Origin: Kribbella flavida DSM 17836
GTDB lineage: Bacteria > Actinomycetota > Actinomycetes > Propionibacteriales > Kribbellaceae
Direction of reading: 5' to 3'
NCBI RefSeq assembly: GCF_000024345.1
Contig: NC_013729.1
Coordinates: forward strand, 7,440,001 to 7,504,000
DNA: 64,000 bases
Made by a program: the position numbers and the translations under genes. This document shows positions 9,464-18,308 of the stretch, piece by piece. Within the stretch, counting starts at the first letter, position 1; the number at the start of each line of letters is the position of its first letter. Under the pieces are notes generated by a model. That model had not been told where the DNA came from. It searched no databases and saw only the letters and a list, made by a program, of their open reading frames with translations.

Positions 9464-10408
9464 ATGACCATCGAGCCGTACGACCACGGCCTGCTGGAGG
9501 TCGGCGACGGGCACCGCGTGTACTGGGAGGTCTGCGGCAACCCCGAGGGCAAGCCGGCGGTGGTCGTGCACGGCGGGCCCGGCTCGGGAGCAGGGCAGTT
9601 CTGGAAGAAGTACTTCGACCTGACGAAGTACAAGCTGGTGCTGTTCGACCAGCGCAACTGTGGTCGCAGCACGCCCGACGCGGGCGACCCGGAAGTGGAC
9701 CTGAGCACGAACACGACCTGGCACCTGATCGCGGACATGGAGCAGCTGCGCGAGCAACTCGGGATCGAGCGCTGGCTGGTGCTCGGCGCCTCCTGGGGCG
9801 CGACGCTGGGACTCGCGTACGCCGAGCAGCACCCGTCCGCGGTGTCGGAGATCGTGCTGTTCAGCGTCACCAACACCACGCGCCGGGAGGTCGAGTGGGT
9901 GACCCGGGAGATGGGCCGGGTGTTCCCGGCGGAGTGGGCGCGGTTCCGCGACGGCGTACCGGAGGCGGACCGGGACGGCAACCTCGCGCTCGCCTACAGC
10001 CGGCTGCTGCACGACCCGGACCCGGAGGTGCGGGACCGGGCGGCGCGCAACTGGTGCGCCTGGGAGGACACGCACGTCGCCACGCACGGGGCGGGGATCC
10101 AGCCCGATCCGCGGTACGACGATCCTCGGTTCCGGCTGCGGTTCGCCCGGCTGGTGTCGCACTACTGGGGCCATGCCGCCTGGTTGGAGGAGGGCGTGCT
10201 GGAACGCAAGGCGGACAAGCTGGCCGGGATTCCCGGCGTGCTGATCGTCGGCCGGCTCGACTTCAGCAGCCCGGTCGAGGCCGCGTGGAAGGTCGCCCAG
10301 CGCTGGCCGGACGCCGAACTGACAATCGTCGAACACGCCGGTCATGGCGCCGGGCCGGCGGTCGCCGAGCTGGTCACCGACGCGATCGCGACCTTCGCCG
10401 ACCGCTGA
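9464..10408 (+). CDS. pip: prolyl aminopeptidase (proline iminopeptidase)
   Basis: Peptidase of the S33 alpha/beta-hydrolase family, 314 residues, releasing N-terminal proline from peptides. Visible are the oxyanion HGGPG motif (residues 36-40), FDQRNCGRS, the nucleophile elbow GASWGATL with Ser110, the acid in VGRLDFSSP and the base in EHAGHG. The length equals that of bacterial monomeric/multimeric Pip. The ATG at 9464 follows GGAAGG; the frame extends upstream only as an antisense shadow of MarR. Probably controlled by the divergent MarR. Confidence 0.9.
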   Translation: MTIEPYDHGLLEVGDGHRVYWEVCGNPEGKPAVVVHGGPGSGAGQFWKKYFDLTKYKLVLFDQRNCGRSTPDAGDPEVDLSTNTTWHLIADMEQLREQLGIERWLVLGASWGATLGLAYAEQHPSAVSEIVLFSVTNTTRREVEWVTREMGRVFPAEWARFRDGVPEADRDGNLALAYSRLLHDPDPEVRDRAARNWCAWEDTHVATHGAGIQPDPRYDDPRFRLRFARLVSHYWGHAAWLEEGVLERKADKLAGIPGVLIVGRLDFSSPVEAAWKVAQRWPDAELTIVEHAGHGAGPAVAELVTDAIATFADR

Positions 10409-10531
10409 TCGACCCGCGCTGTTTACTGACGTTTCGTCTTCGACACGCCACGGTGCGTAACGCTGTGGGCGCGGCCGGTTCAGGCTGGTCGCACCCGACG
10501 CGTCCCTCAATCCGCCCCTTGAGGAGTTTCC

Positions 10532-11551
10532 GTGAAGCGTTTCGTGCTGGCTGCCGTGGTGGCGTTGACCGCGGCGTTCTCCCTGTCCCCCACCGCCCAG
10601 GCCGCGACCCGGGCCGATGCCTCGATCGCCGGAGTCACCGGCGTCGGCGTGCACAACGCCTACGTGCAGTCGACGTTCCCGTGGCTGGTCGACGCGCTGG
10701 AGTCGGGCGCGTCGATGCTCGAGCTCGACATCTGGCAGAACTTCCTCGGTTCCCGCGCCTACTGGGTCGGCCACGATCCGGGCAACGCCAACAACTGCTC
10801 GTCCGCGACCACCTTCGCCGCCCTGCGGTCCGGCTCCCGCAACCAGAGCCTGCCGGCCTGCCTGCGCAACCTCCGCCTCTGGCACGACCAGAATCCGAAC
10901 CACGCCCCGGTCATTCTCAAGCTGGAGCTGAAGAACGGCTTCGACGGCCGCAACGGCTTCGGGCCGGCCCAGTTCGACGCCCTGCTGACCAACGCCCTCG
11001 GCGCCGGCGCGATCCTGCGCCCGGCCGAGGTGAAGGGATCGGCCGCGACCCTGGACGCCGCCGTGCGCGCCAACGGCTGGCCGAGCCGGGAGAGCCTGCG
11101 CGGCAGGTTCGTCGTCCTGGTGGAGACCGGGGCGTTCGAGGCCGGCAACCCGCTCGACCACTACGACACCGATCTCGAGTACGCCGACCACCTGATCAGC
11201 CTGAACGCCGCCGGAAACCTGGCCGGCGCGACCATGTTCACCACCGTGAACGGCGCCTCCGCCACCGACCCGCGCACCGGCGAGCGCGGCGGCGCCCGGG
11301 CCCCGTGGTACGTGACCTTCGACGGCAACGCCAGCACCTGGTACGCCGGCTCGACCGCCTTCTACACGGCGAACAACTACCTGCTGGTCATGGTCGACGC
11401 CCACAACGTCGCCCCAGCCATCGACGCCCGTAACCCGACGGTCCAGCAGGCGACCGACCGGGTGCGGCAGCTCGCCGCCCACGGCGCCACCGTCGTCTCC
11501 AGCGACTGGACCAACCCCCAGATCGTCTCGCTCACCACGCCCCGAAGCTGA
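10532..11551 (+). CDS. secreted Ca2+-dependent phosphoinositide phospholipase C-type protein
   Basis: Exported 339-residue protein: signal peptide MKRFVLAAVVALTAAFSL...TAQA, cut after residue 24. The mature part is a PI-PLC/GDPD-like TIM barrel. HNAY (His41), LELDIW (E64, D66) and VGHDPG (His81) match the two catalytic histidines and calcium ligands of the PI-PLC C1 family. Cys residues in the NNCSSATT and PACLRN segments could form a disulfide. Start is supported by TTGAGGAG upstream. Expected to cleave phosphatidylinositol or glycerophosphodiester substrates outside the cell; specificity is not visible. Confidence 0.85.
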   Translation: MKRFVLAAVVALTAAFSLSPTAQAATRADASIAGVTGVGVHNAYVQSTFPWLVDALESGASMLELDIWQNFLGSRAYWVGHDPGNANNCSSATTFAALRSGSRNQSLPACLRNLRLWHDQNPNHAPVILKLELKNGFDGRNGFGPAQFDALLTNALGAGAILRPAEVKGSAATLDAAVRANGWPSRESLRGRFVVLVETGAFEAGNPLDHYDTDLEYADHLISLNAAGNLAGATMFTTVNGASATDPRTGERGGARAPWYVTFDGNASTWYAGSTAFYTANNYLLVMVDAHNVAPAIDARNPTVQQATDRVRQLAAHGATVVSSDWTNPQIVSLTTPRS

Positions 11552-11569
11552 GGCCCCGCCCTCACCGTG

Positions 11570-11601
11570 TCCTGACCTGGGCCCGCCCTCCCAGGTCAGG
11601 A
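11570..11601. terminator. bidirectional hairpin terminator
   Basis: Perfect 12-bp arms TCCTGACCTGGG (11570-11581) and CCCAGGTCAGGA (11590-11601) around an 8-nt loop, between the convergent PLC and WYL genes. The right arm includes the WYL stop codon (11596-11598). There is no T-run, as is common in high-GC actinobacteria. Confidence 0.75.
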
Positions 11602-12564
11602 CGCGGCGGCGGTGTACCGGGCGGCGAGCTGGGCCGCGGCCGCCTTCAGCTCCGGCGGGCCGACGAACTCCAGGTCGCACTCGAACATGCCGAAGGCCGC
11701 CGCCAGCCCGGTCCACGACCAGCCGGGCAGGATCAGCCGGCAGCTCGTCGGGGTGAGCTCCTCGACCACCGCCTCCCGGCCGGCCCAGCCCGCGATGTCG
11801 GCCGCCTTCGCCTGCAGGATCGCCTCGCCCCGGCAGGCCCACCGCGGCTGGCTGCTGAACCGGGAGGAGATGTACGTCGCGACATCCGGCGCGGGCAGGT
11901 CGCGCGGCGTGAAGCGCGGCCCGGCCGGCGACTTCGGCCGCATCCGGTCGACCCGGAACGTGCGCCAGTCCTTGCGCTCCAGGTCCCAGCCGACCAGGTA
12001 CCAGCGGCCGCCCCACGTCACCAGGTGGTGCGGCTCGACCTTGCGCGGCGGCACCCACTCGCCGGACTCCGCACCCGGCGACGCGTAGTCGAAGCGCAGT
12101 ACCTCGCGGGCGCGCACCGCCGTACCGACCGCGATCAGGATCTCGGAGTCGACCTTCGTGCGCGCGGAGCCGGCCCACCGGTCGACCGTCGTCACCTGCA
12201 GGGCGTCGACGCGTTGCCGCAGCCGGGCGGGCATCACCTGCCGGACCGTGGCGAGCGCCCGCAACGCGCCCTCCTCGATCCCGGTGACGGTGGTGGTCGC
12301 GGTCTGCAGCGCGACGGCGACCGCGATCGCCTGGTCGTCGTCGAAAAGCAGCGGCGGCAGGTCGGCCCCGGCGTCCAGCCGGTAGCCGCCGTCCGGGCCT
12401 TTGCTGGCCCGGACCGGGTAGCCGAGGTCGCGGAGCCGGTCCACGTCGCGGCGGACCGTGCGCGGACTCACTTCCAGCCGTTCGGCCAGCAGCGCACCGG
12501 GCCAGTCACGCCGGGCCTGGAGCAGGGACAGCAGCGCGAGCAGTCGAGCCGAGGTTTCGGACAT
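11596..12564 (-). CDS. WYL-domain (YafY-type) transcriptional regulator
   Basis: 322 residues: an N-terminal HTH_11/DeoR-like winged helix (LLALLSLLQ...LAERLEVSPRTVRRDVDRL) and a WYL ligand/nucleic-acid-sensing domain (about residues 140-215, with VEPHHLVTWGGRWYLVGWD and WRTFRVDRM), then a C-terminal WCX region. Divergent from the DrrAB-type exporter (88 bp gap), which is its likely target. A GGACATGTCC palindrome overlaps its start codon, suggesting autoregulation. Paralogous to the regulator at 24544-25506. Confidence 0.9.
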   Translation of the reverse strand: MSETSARLLALLSLLQARRDWPGALLAERLEVSPRTVRRDVDRLRDLGYPVRASKGPDGGYRLDAGADLPPLLFDDDQAIAVAVALQTATTTVTGIEEGALRALATVRQVMPARLRQRVDALQVTTVDRWAGSARTKVDSEILIAVGTAVRAREVLRFDYASPGAESGEWVPPRKVEPHHLVTWGGRWYLVGWDLERKDWRTFRVDRMRPKSPAGPRFTPRDLPAPDVATYISSRFSSQPRWACRGEAILQAKAADIAGWAGREAVVEELTPTSCRLILPGWSWTGLAAAFGMFECDLEFVGPPELKAAAAQLAARYTAAAS

Positions 12565-12604
12565 GTCCTCAGATTGCCAGAAGTGGCGGCCAGAACCTGT
12601 CCTC
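12559..12604. promoter_or_regulatory. TGTCCTC repeats between WYL regulator and exporter
   Basis: GGACATGTCC (12559-12568, perfect palindrome) overlaps the WYL start codon, and TGTCCTC occurs at 12564-12570 and again at 12598-12604, 34 bp apart (about three helical turns). The same heptamer occurs upstream of the second WYL gene at 24514-24520. Operator role is inferred. Confidence 0.5.
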
Positions 12605-12652
12605 TTCTCCTGGAAAGGTCGTTCTCACCAGCCCCGATGAAGGAGACACCCC

Positions 12653-13627
12653 GTGATCAGCACCCGAGAGCTCACCAAAGACTTCGTGGTGAGCCGTACC
12701 GAGACCGTGCACGCGGTCCGCGGCATCAGCCTCGACGTCGCACCCGGCGAACTGGTCGCCGTGCTCGGCCCGAACGGCGCCGGCAAGACCACCACGCTGC
12801 GGATGCTCACCACCCTGATCGCCCCGACCTCCGGCACCGCGACCGTCGCCGGGTACGACGTGCGCAGCGACCCGGCCCGGGTCCGCCGGCGGATCGGGTA
12901 CGTCGGCCAGGGCAACGGCGCCGGCCACTCGCAACGGGTCGGCGACGAACTGCTCGGCCAGGGCGCCATCTACGGGATGGACCGCCGGGCGGCGAAGCGG
13001 CGGACGGCGGAACTGCTGGAGAACCTGGAGCTGAAGGAGCTCGCCCAGCGCAAGGTGTCCGAGCTGTCGGGTGGGCAGCGGCGCCGGTTGGACGTCGCGA
13101 TGGGACTGGTGCACGCGCCCGGCCTGCTGTTCCTGGACGAACCCTCGACCGGCCTGGACCCGCAGAACCGGGCGAACCTGTGGCAGCACATCCTGCGGAT
13201 GCGCGAGCAGCACGCGATGACCATCGTGCTCACCACGCACTACCTGGACGAGGCCGACTCGATGGCCGAACGGGTGGTTGTGGTCGACCACGGCGAGGTG
13301 ATCGCCGACGACACCGCCGAGGTGCTGAAGACCCGGCTGGCCGGCGACCGGATCGTCCTGACGGTTGCTGCCAGCAACCACTCGCGGATCCAGGAGCTGG
13401 CCGAGCGGTTGCCCGGCGCCCGGGAGTTCACCAGCACCGGGGACCAGGTCAGCGTGCGGGTCACCGACGGACCCGGAGCGCTGCCGATCCTGCTCGGCGC
13501 GGCCCAGCAGGACGGCGTACCGGTGGCCGCGGCGCAGGTGCACCGCCCGACGCTCGACGACGTGTTCCTCAACCTGACCGGCCGCAGCCTGCGCGAGGCC
13601 GACACCGACGGAAAGGCCGCAGCATGA
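12653..13627 (+). CDS. ABC transporter ATP-binding protein, DrrA/CcmA type
   Basis: ATPase subunit of a drug- or lipid-export ABC transporter, 324 residues. Walker A is GPNGAGKTT, Q-loop YVGQGNGAG, signature LSGGQRRRLD, Walker B LLFLDEPSTGLD, H-loop TTHYLDEAD, followed by the C-terminal DUF4162-like extension typical of daunorubicin-resistance ATPases. GTG start at 12653 follows AAGGAG. Its stop overlaps the permease start (ATGA at 13624), so both subunits are made in equal amounts. Divergent from a WYL regulator. Confidence 0.93.
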   Translation: MISTRELTKDFVVSRTETVHAVRGISLDVAPGELVAVLGPNGAGKTTTLRMLTTLIAPTSGTATVAGYDVRSDPARVRRRIGYVGQGNGAGHSQRVGDELLGQGAIYGMDRRAAKRRTAELLENLELKELAQRKVSELSGGQRRRLDVAMGLVHAPGLLFLDEPSTGLDPQNRANLWQHILRMREQHAMTIVLTTHYLDEADSMAERVVVVDHGEVIADDTAEVLKTRLAGDRIVLTVAASNHSRIQELAERLPGAREFTSTGDQVSVRVTDGPGALPILLGAAQQDGVPVAAAQVHRPTLDDVFLNLTGRSLREADTDGKAAA

Positions 13628-14439
13628 GCACCCTGACTGTTTCCCCGGGGACGGCGACGCCGAGCGTCGAGGTCGCCGACCGCAATCTGCTGCGCGACAT
13701 CCGGATCGTGATGGGCCGTGAGCTGCGGCCGGTGCTGCGGGACCCGTTCACGCTGCTGTTCGGCATGATCCAGCCGCTGATCTTCCTGGGCCTGTTCGGG
13801 CCGCTGCTGGCCGGATCGATGGGCGGCACGCTGGACGGCGGGGTCTGGCAGTGGTTCGTGCCGGCGATCCTGGTGATGACGACGCTGTTCGGTACCTCGG
13901 CGACCGGGTCGAACCTGCTGATGGAGTTCCAGACCGGGGCACACGAGCGGATGCTGGTGACGCCGCTGTCCCGGTCGTCACTGCTGATCGGCCGGGCGCT
14001 GAAGGAGATGGTGCCGCTGTTCGGGCAGGCGGTGATCGTGATCGCCGTGATGGTGCCGTTCGGGTTCGAGCTGCACCTGGCCGGCGCGGTGGTCGGGCTG
14101 GCACTGCTGGCGGTCTTCGGGGTCGGGCTCGGCGCGTTCAGCTACGCGCTCGCGATCGCGGTCCGCAAGCAGGACTGGATGTTCTGGGTGGTCCAGCAGA
14201 CCTTCCTGTTCCCGCTGATGATCCTGTCCGGGATGCTGCTCCCGCTGGAGACCGGGCCGGGCTGGATGCGGGCCGCCTCGAAGTTCAACCCGCTGACGTA
14301 CCTCGTCGACGCGGAGCGCACGCTGTTCTCCGGCGACGTGCTGTCGGCGCCGGTCCTGTGGGGCTTCGTCGCCGCCCTCGTCACCGCCGCCCTCGGCCTG
14401 ACGGTCGGCATCCGGACGATGCTGCGGTCCGCGGACTGA
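13624..14439 (+). CDS. ABC-2 type transporter permease, DrrB family
   Basis: Membrane subunit of the exporter, 271 residues with six predicted spans. It has the ABC-2 signature region (GSNLLMEFQTGAHERMLVTP, PLSRSSLLIGRALKE) and an amphipathic N-terminus (LLRDIRIVMGRELRPVLRDP) before the first span. Overlaps the ATPase gene by 4 bp. Substrate unknown; DrrAB relatives export anthracyclines, other natural products or lipids. A strong hairpin follows the stop codon. Confidence 0.92.
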   Translation: MSTLTVSPGTATPSVEVADRNLLRDIRIVMGRELRPVLRDPFTLLFGMIQPLIFLGLFGPLLAGSMGGTLDGGVWQWFVPAILVMTTLFGTSATGSNLLMEFQTGAHERMLVTPLSRSSLLIGRALKEMVPLFGQAVIVIAVMVPFGFELHLAGAVVGLALLAVFGVGLGAFSYALAIAVRKQDWMFWVVQQTFLFPLMILSGMLLPLETGPGWMRAASKFNPLTYLVDAERTLFSGDVLSAPVLWGFVAALVTAALGLTVGIRTMLRSAD

Positions 14440-14450
14440 CCTGCGACCAC

Positions 14451-14490
14451 CGACAGGACCTCGAGCCCCCCCGGGCCCGAGGTCCTGTCG
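14451..14490. terminator. bidirectional hairpin terminator
   Basis: Perfect 13-bp arms CGACAGGACCTCG (14451-14463) and CGAGGTCCTGTCG (14478-14490), with a C-rich loop, between the convergent permease and erythromycin-esterase genes; 11 bp from one stop and 5 bp from the other. Confidence 0.8.
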
Positions 14491-14495
14491 GCGTC

Positions 14496-15890
14496 CTAGC
14501 GGAGGTGGGCGGCCGACACCTCGGCGAGATGGATCAGCACGTCGTACGACGCGCTGAGCGCGACCTTCGAGTCCGGCCACGGGTAGGCGGTACCGATGTC
14601 GCGGGTCGGTCGCTTCACCTGCAGCCAGGCCTTCGTGCTGCGCGGCAGCGTCCGCAGGTCGACGAAGTAGTCGCGGTAGGCGACCCGGTCCAGCGTGTGC
14701 TCGTTGTTGCCGGCCGCCGCCGGGCCGAGCGTGAAGCGGCGCATCGCGCCGTTCGGGTCGTTCACGTCCAGGGCGTTGAACGACCCGTGGTCGAAGCTCA
14801 GCCCGACCGCCACGTAGTCCTTGCCGAGCTGCTCCCGGAGGAACTGGCCCTGGATCTTCGGGTACTGCTCCGGCATCGAGGTCTCCAGCGCGATGTGACC
14901 GTTGTGCGCGGACAGCAGCGTCCGGGCTCCGGTCGTCCGGGCCCACCACGCGGTGTTCTCGGCCATCACCTGGTCGCGGAACCGCATCGCCGACGGCAGC
15001 ACCGCCGGGTCCTCGATGTCCATCGCGAAGAACTTCGCCACCTGCCAGATCGTGCGGGCGTGCTGCACCGTCCAGGTCCGTCCCGGGCTCGCCGGCAGCG
15101 ACTCCACCCGGGCGAGTGCCTGCCGGGTCGCCGCCTCGGTCTTCAGCCGCTCGGCCAGCGGCTTCGCGACGTACTGCGCGGTCCAGTCGGCGGCGTTCGC
15201 GCCGGACCGGATGCCGGCGTACAGGCGGGTGAGCTCGGGGACGAGCGCGGGCCGGACCTTGCCGGCGGACGCCGTGACCAGGTCGAGCAAGGCCGGGGAG
15301 ACGTAGCCGAGGTCGTTGCCGACGAAGTGCAGCTTGCGGGCGTGCGTCCGGTTGTAGTCGCGCATCCACTCGATCAGGTCGAGGTACTCCTCGGCGTTCC
15401 AGAACTGGTACGACCCCTGGAACTCGTGCTGCATGATCGCCCGCGGATCACCGACGCCGTGCACGACGTACCGGTCGAGGGCTACGCCGGTGCTCCAGCT
15501 GGCCTCCAGCGAGAAGGCGGTGAAGCCGCGCTGCTCGGCCAGGGCCCGGAAGAGCCGGTGCTTGAGAGTGAAGAACTCGCTCGAGCTGTGGGTCGCCTCG
15601 CCGACGCCGACCACCTGGGCGTTGCCAACCATCCGGACCAGCGGGCGCAGGTCGCGCAGCGGGCCGGTCGGGTCGGTGGACAGCAGGGGGTAGGCGGCGC
15701 GGTTCAGGGCCGGCACCGGGTTCTGGGTGGCGACGACCGCGCCGTACGGCGCGGTGGTCGACTGTCCATGCGCCGGCGCAGCGGTGTCGCTGCGCGGCGC
15801 AGCGCCGAGGGCGGTTGCCGCGGGCAACGCGGCGGTGGTCAGCAGGGCAGCGGCCGCCAGGGAGGCGGCGACGCGGCGGTTTCGCTTCAT
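14496..15890 (-). CDS. secreted erythromycin esterase family protein
   Basis: 464-residue protein with a clear signal peptide (MKRNRR then a hydrophobic core, cut near residue 29). The mature part matches the Ere/EreB family: VGVGEATHSSSEFFTLKHRL contains E98 and H101, equivalent to the catalytic Glu and His of EreB, and further family blocks SLEASWSTG, EEYLDLIEWMRDYN and NGHIALE are present. EreA/B hydrolyse the macrolide lactone, but they are cytosolic; an exported member may act on another ester, or on macrolide outside the cell. Family is clear, substrate is not. Confidence 0.85.
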   Translation of the reverse strand: MKRNRRVAASLAAAALLTTAALPAATALGAAPRSDTAAPAHGQSTTAPYGAVVATQNPVPALNRAAYPLLSTDPTGPLRDLRPLVRMVGNAQVVGVGEATHSSSEFFTLKHRLFRALAEQRGFTAFSLEASWSTGVALDRYVVHGVGDPRAIMQHEFQGSYQFWNAEEYLDLIEWMRDYNRTHARKLHFVGNDLGYVSPALLDLVTASAGKVRPALVPELTRLYAGIRSGANAADWTAQYVAKPLAERLKTEAATRQALARVESLPASPGRTWTVQHARTIWQVAKFFAMDIEDPAVLPSAMRFRDQVMAENTAWWARTTGARTLLSAHNGHIALETSMPEQYPKIQGQFLREQLGKDYVAVGLSFDHGSFNALDVNDPNGAMRRFTLGPAAAGNNEHTLDRVAYRDYFVDLRTLPRSTKAWLQVKRPTRDIGTAYPWPDSKVALSASYDVLIHLAEVSAAHLR

Positions 15891-15991
15891 CGGAGATCCT
15901 TCGCAGAGTCGGAATCAAGTGACTCCCACCCTTCCGCGCACGGCCGCACGACCCCATCCCGCAGAGGCCCGAAGCGATGGTGGAGCCAGCT

Positions 15992-16849
15992 CTACCCCGC
16001 GCTGGTCACCGCCAGGATGGCCGGGACGGCGGTGTCCCAGGTCGGCTCGGGCAGTTCGTGACCGGCGCCGCCGAGCAGGACCAGCCGCGCATCGGGAATC
16101 TCGCGGGCGAGCGCCTCGCCGTGCGCGGGCGGGAAGAGCGGGTCCTCGGTCCCGTGCAGGACCAGCACCGGCACCCTGATCTCGCCGAGGCGGGGACGCA
16201 GCGGCGGGGTGTCGTCGTCGGGAAGGATCCAGTGGTTGGTCATCGCCGACTCCAGGTCCGTCGTGCGGGCGATCATCGCGCGGACCAGGGCGCGGCGGGC
16301 CGGTTCGTCGTACGGGAGGGTGCCGGCGTACAGCTTCTCCGCGGCGATCAAGGCGTCGACGGCCGCGTCCGGGTCGGACCAGTCGGTCGGTGTTGCCTCG
16401 GTCGCGAAGGCGGCCTTGATCCGGTCGGCGGCCGGTGGCAGGTCGTCGCCGAGCGGGCTGGTCGCGATCAGCGTCAGGCTGCGGACCCGGTCGGGGAAGT
16501 CGAGCACGAGTTGCTGGGCGATCCCGCCGCCCATCGAGAGACCGGCGACGTGCGCCCGGCCGATGCCGAGGGCATCCAGAATGCCGACCGGGTCGCGGAC
16601 CAGATCGGTCCCGGTGTACCCCGGCTTGCCCGGCGGGTAACTGACCGAGCGGCCGGTGTCGCGGTGGTCGTACCGGACGACGTACCGCGGACCGGCGGCC
16701 AGCAGCTCGCAGAACGCGGTCTCCCAGTAGTCCATCGAGGCCGCCGCCCCGTGGATCAGCAGGATCGGCGGGTCGGCCGGGTCACCGAAGGTCTCGACGC
16801 ACAGCTCGACGCCGTGCACGTTCAGCAGCTGCTCGGACAACCCGCTCAC
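15992..16849 (-). CDS. alpha/beta fold hydrolase
   Basis: 285 residues counted from the GTG at 16849 (VSGLSEQLLNVHG). Oxyanion region LLIHGAAAS, nucleophile elbow GLSMGGG, acid in LHGTEDPLFPP and base in GGAGHELPEP form a full triad. The pattern is that of aclacinomycin-methylesterase-like or epoxide-hydrolase-like enzymes. The frame extends 11 codons further to an ATG at 16882 without an obvious ribosome binding site, whereas GAGG precedes the GTG. It lies 45 bp downstream of the DUF1772 gene on the same strand and may share its transcript. Confidence 0.85.
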   Translation of the reverse strand: MSGLSEQLLNVHGVELCVETFGDPADPPILLIHGAAASMDYWETAFCELLAAGPRYVVRYDHRDTGRSVSYPPGKPGYTGTDLVRDPVGILDALGIGRAHVAGLSMGGGIAQQLVLDFPDRVRSLTLIATSPLGDDLPPAADRIKAAFATEATPTDWSDPDAAVDALIAAEKLYAGTLPYDEPARRALVRAMIARTTDLESAMTNHWILPDDDTPPLRPRLGEIRVPVLVLHGTEDPLFPPAHGEALAREIPDARLVLLGGAGHELPEPTWDTAVPAILAVTSAG

Positions 16850-16894
16850 CTCACCTCGTCGACGGTGAACCCAGTAGAGCATCCGGCCGGTGCG

Positions 16895-17440
16895 TCACCG
16901 GCCGGCCGGCTGCTGCCACCCGGGACCGGTTGCGCCTTCGGACGCCGGCGCGGCCTTCGCGTCGGCGCCGCCGGCCAGAGCCAGCCCGAAAGCCAGGACG
17001 CCGAGGGCGCAGGCGACCGCGCGCAGGTTGTTGGCCGGGTTCCACTTGGCCAGGTAGGCCGACCACTCGGCCGCGCCGGCCGCCGACGCCGGATCGACGG
17101 CGGCCAGCTGGTCGTTGAGCGGGATGTTGATCGCGAAGCTGACCACGACCACCCCGATCAGGTAGAGCGCGGCGCCGGCGACCAGCCACCATCGGCCGGG
17201 AGTGTCCCGGACGAAGGCCAGCACGGCCAGCGCCAGACAGACCAGGGCGGTGCCGACGAACACCAGCAGGAACAGCGGGTTCTGGATGCGGACGTTGATC
17301 AGGTTCATCGCCGTCGCGCCCTGCCCGGCCGGCATCCGCTGCAGTGACCCCATCACGGCGGTGCCGAAGGCGAAGAACACCCCGCCCATCAGCGCCGTAC
17401 CGAGCAGGGCGGCCAGGGTGAGGATCCGGGTGACGGTCAT
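16895..17440 (-). CDS. DUF1772 (anthrone-oxygenase-like) membrane protein
   Basis: 181-residue protein with four hydrophobic segments. The DUF1772 pattern is visible: an N-terminal membrane span with GGVFFAFGTAVMGSLQRMP, the NPLFLLVF segment, and the conserved F-A-I-N-I-P-L-N-D-Q-L followed by W-x-x-Y/W-x-x-x-N. Some fungal members act on anthrones in polyketide pathways; bacterial ones are uncharacterised. Its ATG overlaps the stop of the NAD(P)-binding protein (ATGA at 17437-17440), so the two are coupled. The tail is Ala/Gly-rich. Confidence 0.8.
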   Translation of the reverse strand: MTVTRILTLAALLGTALMGGVFFAFGTAVMGSLQRMPAGQGATAMNLINVRIQNPLFLLVFVGTALVCLALAVLAFVRDTPGRWWLVAGAALYLIGVVVVSFAINIPLNDQLAAVDPASAAGAAEWSAYLAKWNPANNLRAVACALGVLAFGLALAGGADAKAAPASEGATGPGWQQPAGR

Positions 17441-18285
17441 GCCGACCACACCCCGGTCCGCGCGGTCTCCCGGGCCCAGTCGGTGAAGTCCCGCGGAGCG
17501 CGACCGAGGACCTCGCGCACCCCGTCGTCGGACAGGTACTCCGACCGGTGGTGCCGGATCACCGCGAACAGGTCGCGGACCGACTCGGCGTCCTCCCGCG
17601 GCAGCCCGATGCCCATCAGCTCGGTGACGTGCTGCTCGGGGTCCAGGTCGGCGTACCGGATCTCGCGGCCGGTCGCCGCGGACAGCTCGGCCGCGACCTC
17701 GGCCATCGTCAGCGTGCGCGGCCCGGACAGCGAGTAGATCCGGCCGGTGTGCGACGGGTCCAGCAGGACGGTTGCCATCACGTCGCCGATGTCGTCGGCG
17801 TCGATCCATGCCTCCGCTCCGGTGCCGGCCGAGACGCGCAGCTCGCCGGCCAGTACGTGGTCGACCAGGAAGTCCTCGCTGAAGCCCTGCATGAACCACG
17901 CGGGCCGCACGATCGTCCAGTCGGCGCCGCTGTCCTTGACCGCCTGCTCCAGCTCGACGCTGCTCTCGTAGACGGCGAACTCCCGCTCCGGGCTGCCGAC
18001 GCCGCGGCCGGACAGCAGCACCACCCGACGCAGCCCCTCGGCCGCCGCCTGCCGGACGAAGCGGCCCGCCTGCGCCAGCCCGGCCGGCCCGACCGGGGGT
18101 GCGAGGTACGCCGTCTTGCTGCCGGCCACCGTGCCCGCCCACGTGCTCTCGTCGTACCAGTCGAAGCGCTGCTCGCTCGATCGCGAGGCCGTCCGGACCG
18201 GTACGCCGCGTGCCGCGAGCTGCTGCACCACGCGCCGGCCGGTCTTGCCCTTACCACCCAGGATCAGAATCGGTGTTGTTGTCAT
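17437..18285 (-). CDS. NmrA-like NAD(P)H-binding protein (atypical SDR)
   Basis: 282 residues. Starts with the Rossmann motif ILGGKGKTGRRVVQQL, followed by VLLSGRGVG, the atypical catalytic region YESSVELEQAVKDSGADWTIVRPAWFMQ and DADDIGDVMATVL, as in NmrA/QOR2-like proteins that sense or reduce with NAD(P)H. Co-transcribed with DUF1772 and divergent from an AraC regulator; an inverted repeat lies between, so AraC is the probable regulator. Similar AraC/NmrA/DUF1772 sets occur in actinobacteria; their purpose is not known to me. Confidence 0.87.
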   Translation of the reverse strand: MTTTPILILGGKGKTGRRVVQQLAARGVPVRTASRSSEQRFDWYDESTWAGTVAGSKTAYLAPPVGPAGLAQAGRFVRQAAAEGLRRVVLLSGRGVGSPEREFAVYESSVELEQAVKDSGADWTIVRPAWFMQGFSEDFLVDHVLAGELRVSAGTGAEAWIDADDIGDVMATVLLDPSHTGRIYSLSGPRTLTMAEVAAELSAATGREIRYADLDPEQHVTELMGIGLPREDAESVRDLFAVIRHHRSEYLSDDGVREVLGRAPRDFTDWARETARTGVWSA

Positions 18286-18308
18286 GGCTTCAGTCCACCG
18301 TTCTCAGG

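Noticed and set aside
8939-12178. Very long minus-strand open frame (over 1000 codons) across prolyl aminopeptidase and PLC genes
   Set aside because: It is antisense to genes with recognisable families and consists of Arg/Gly/Ala/Pro-rich text with no motifs; such shadows are normal in very GC-rich DNA.
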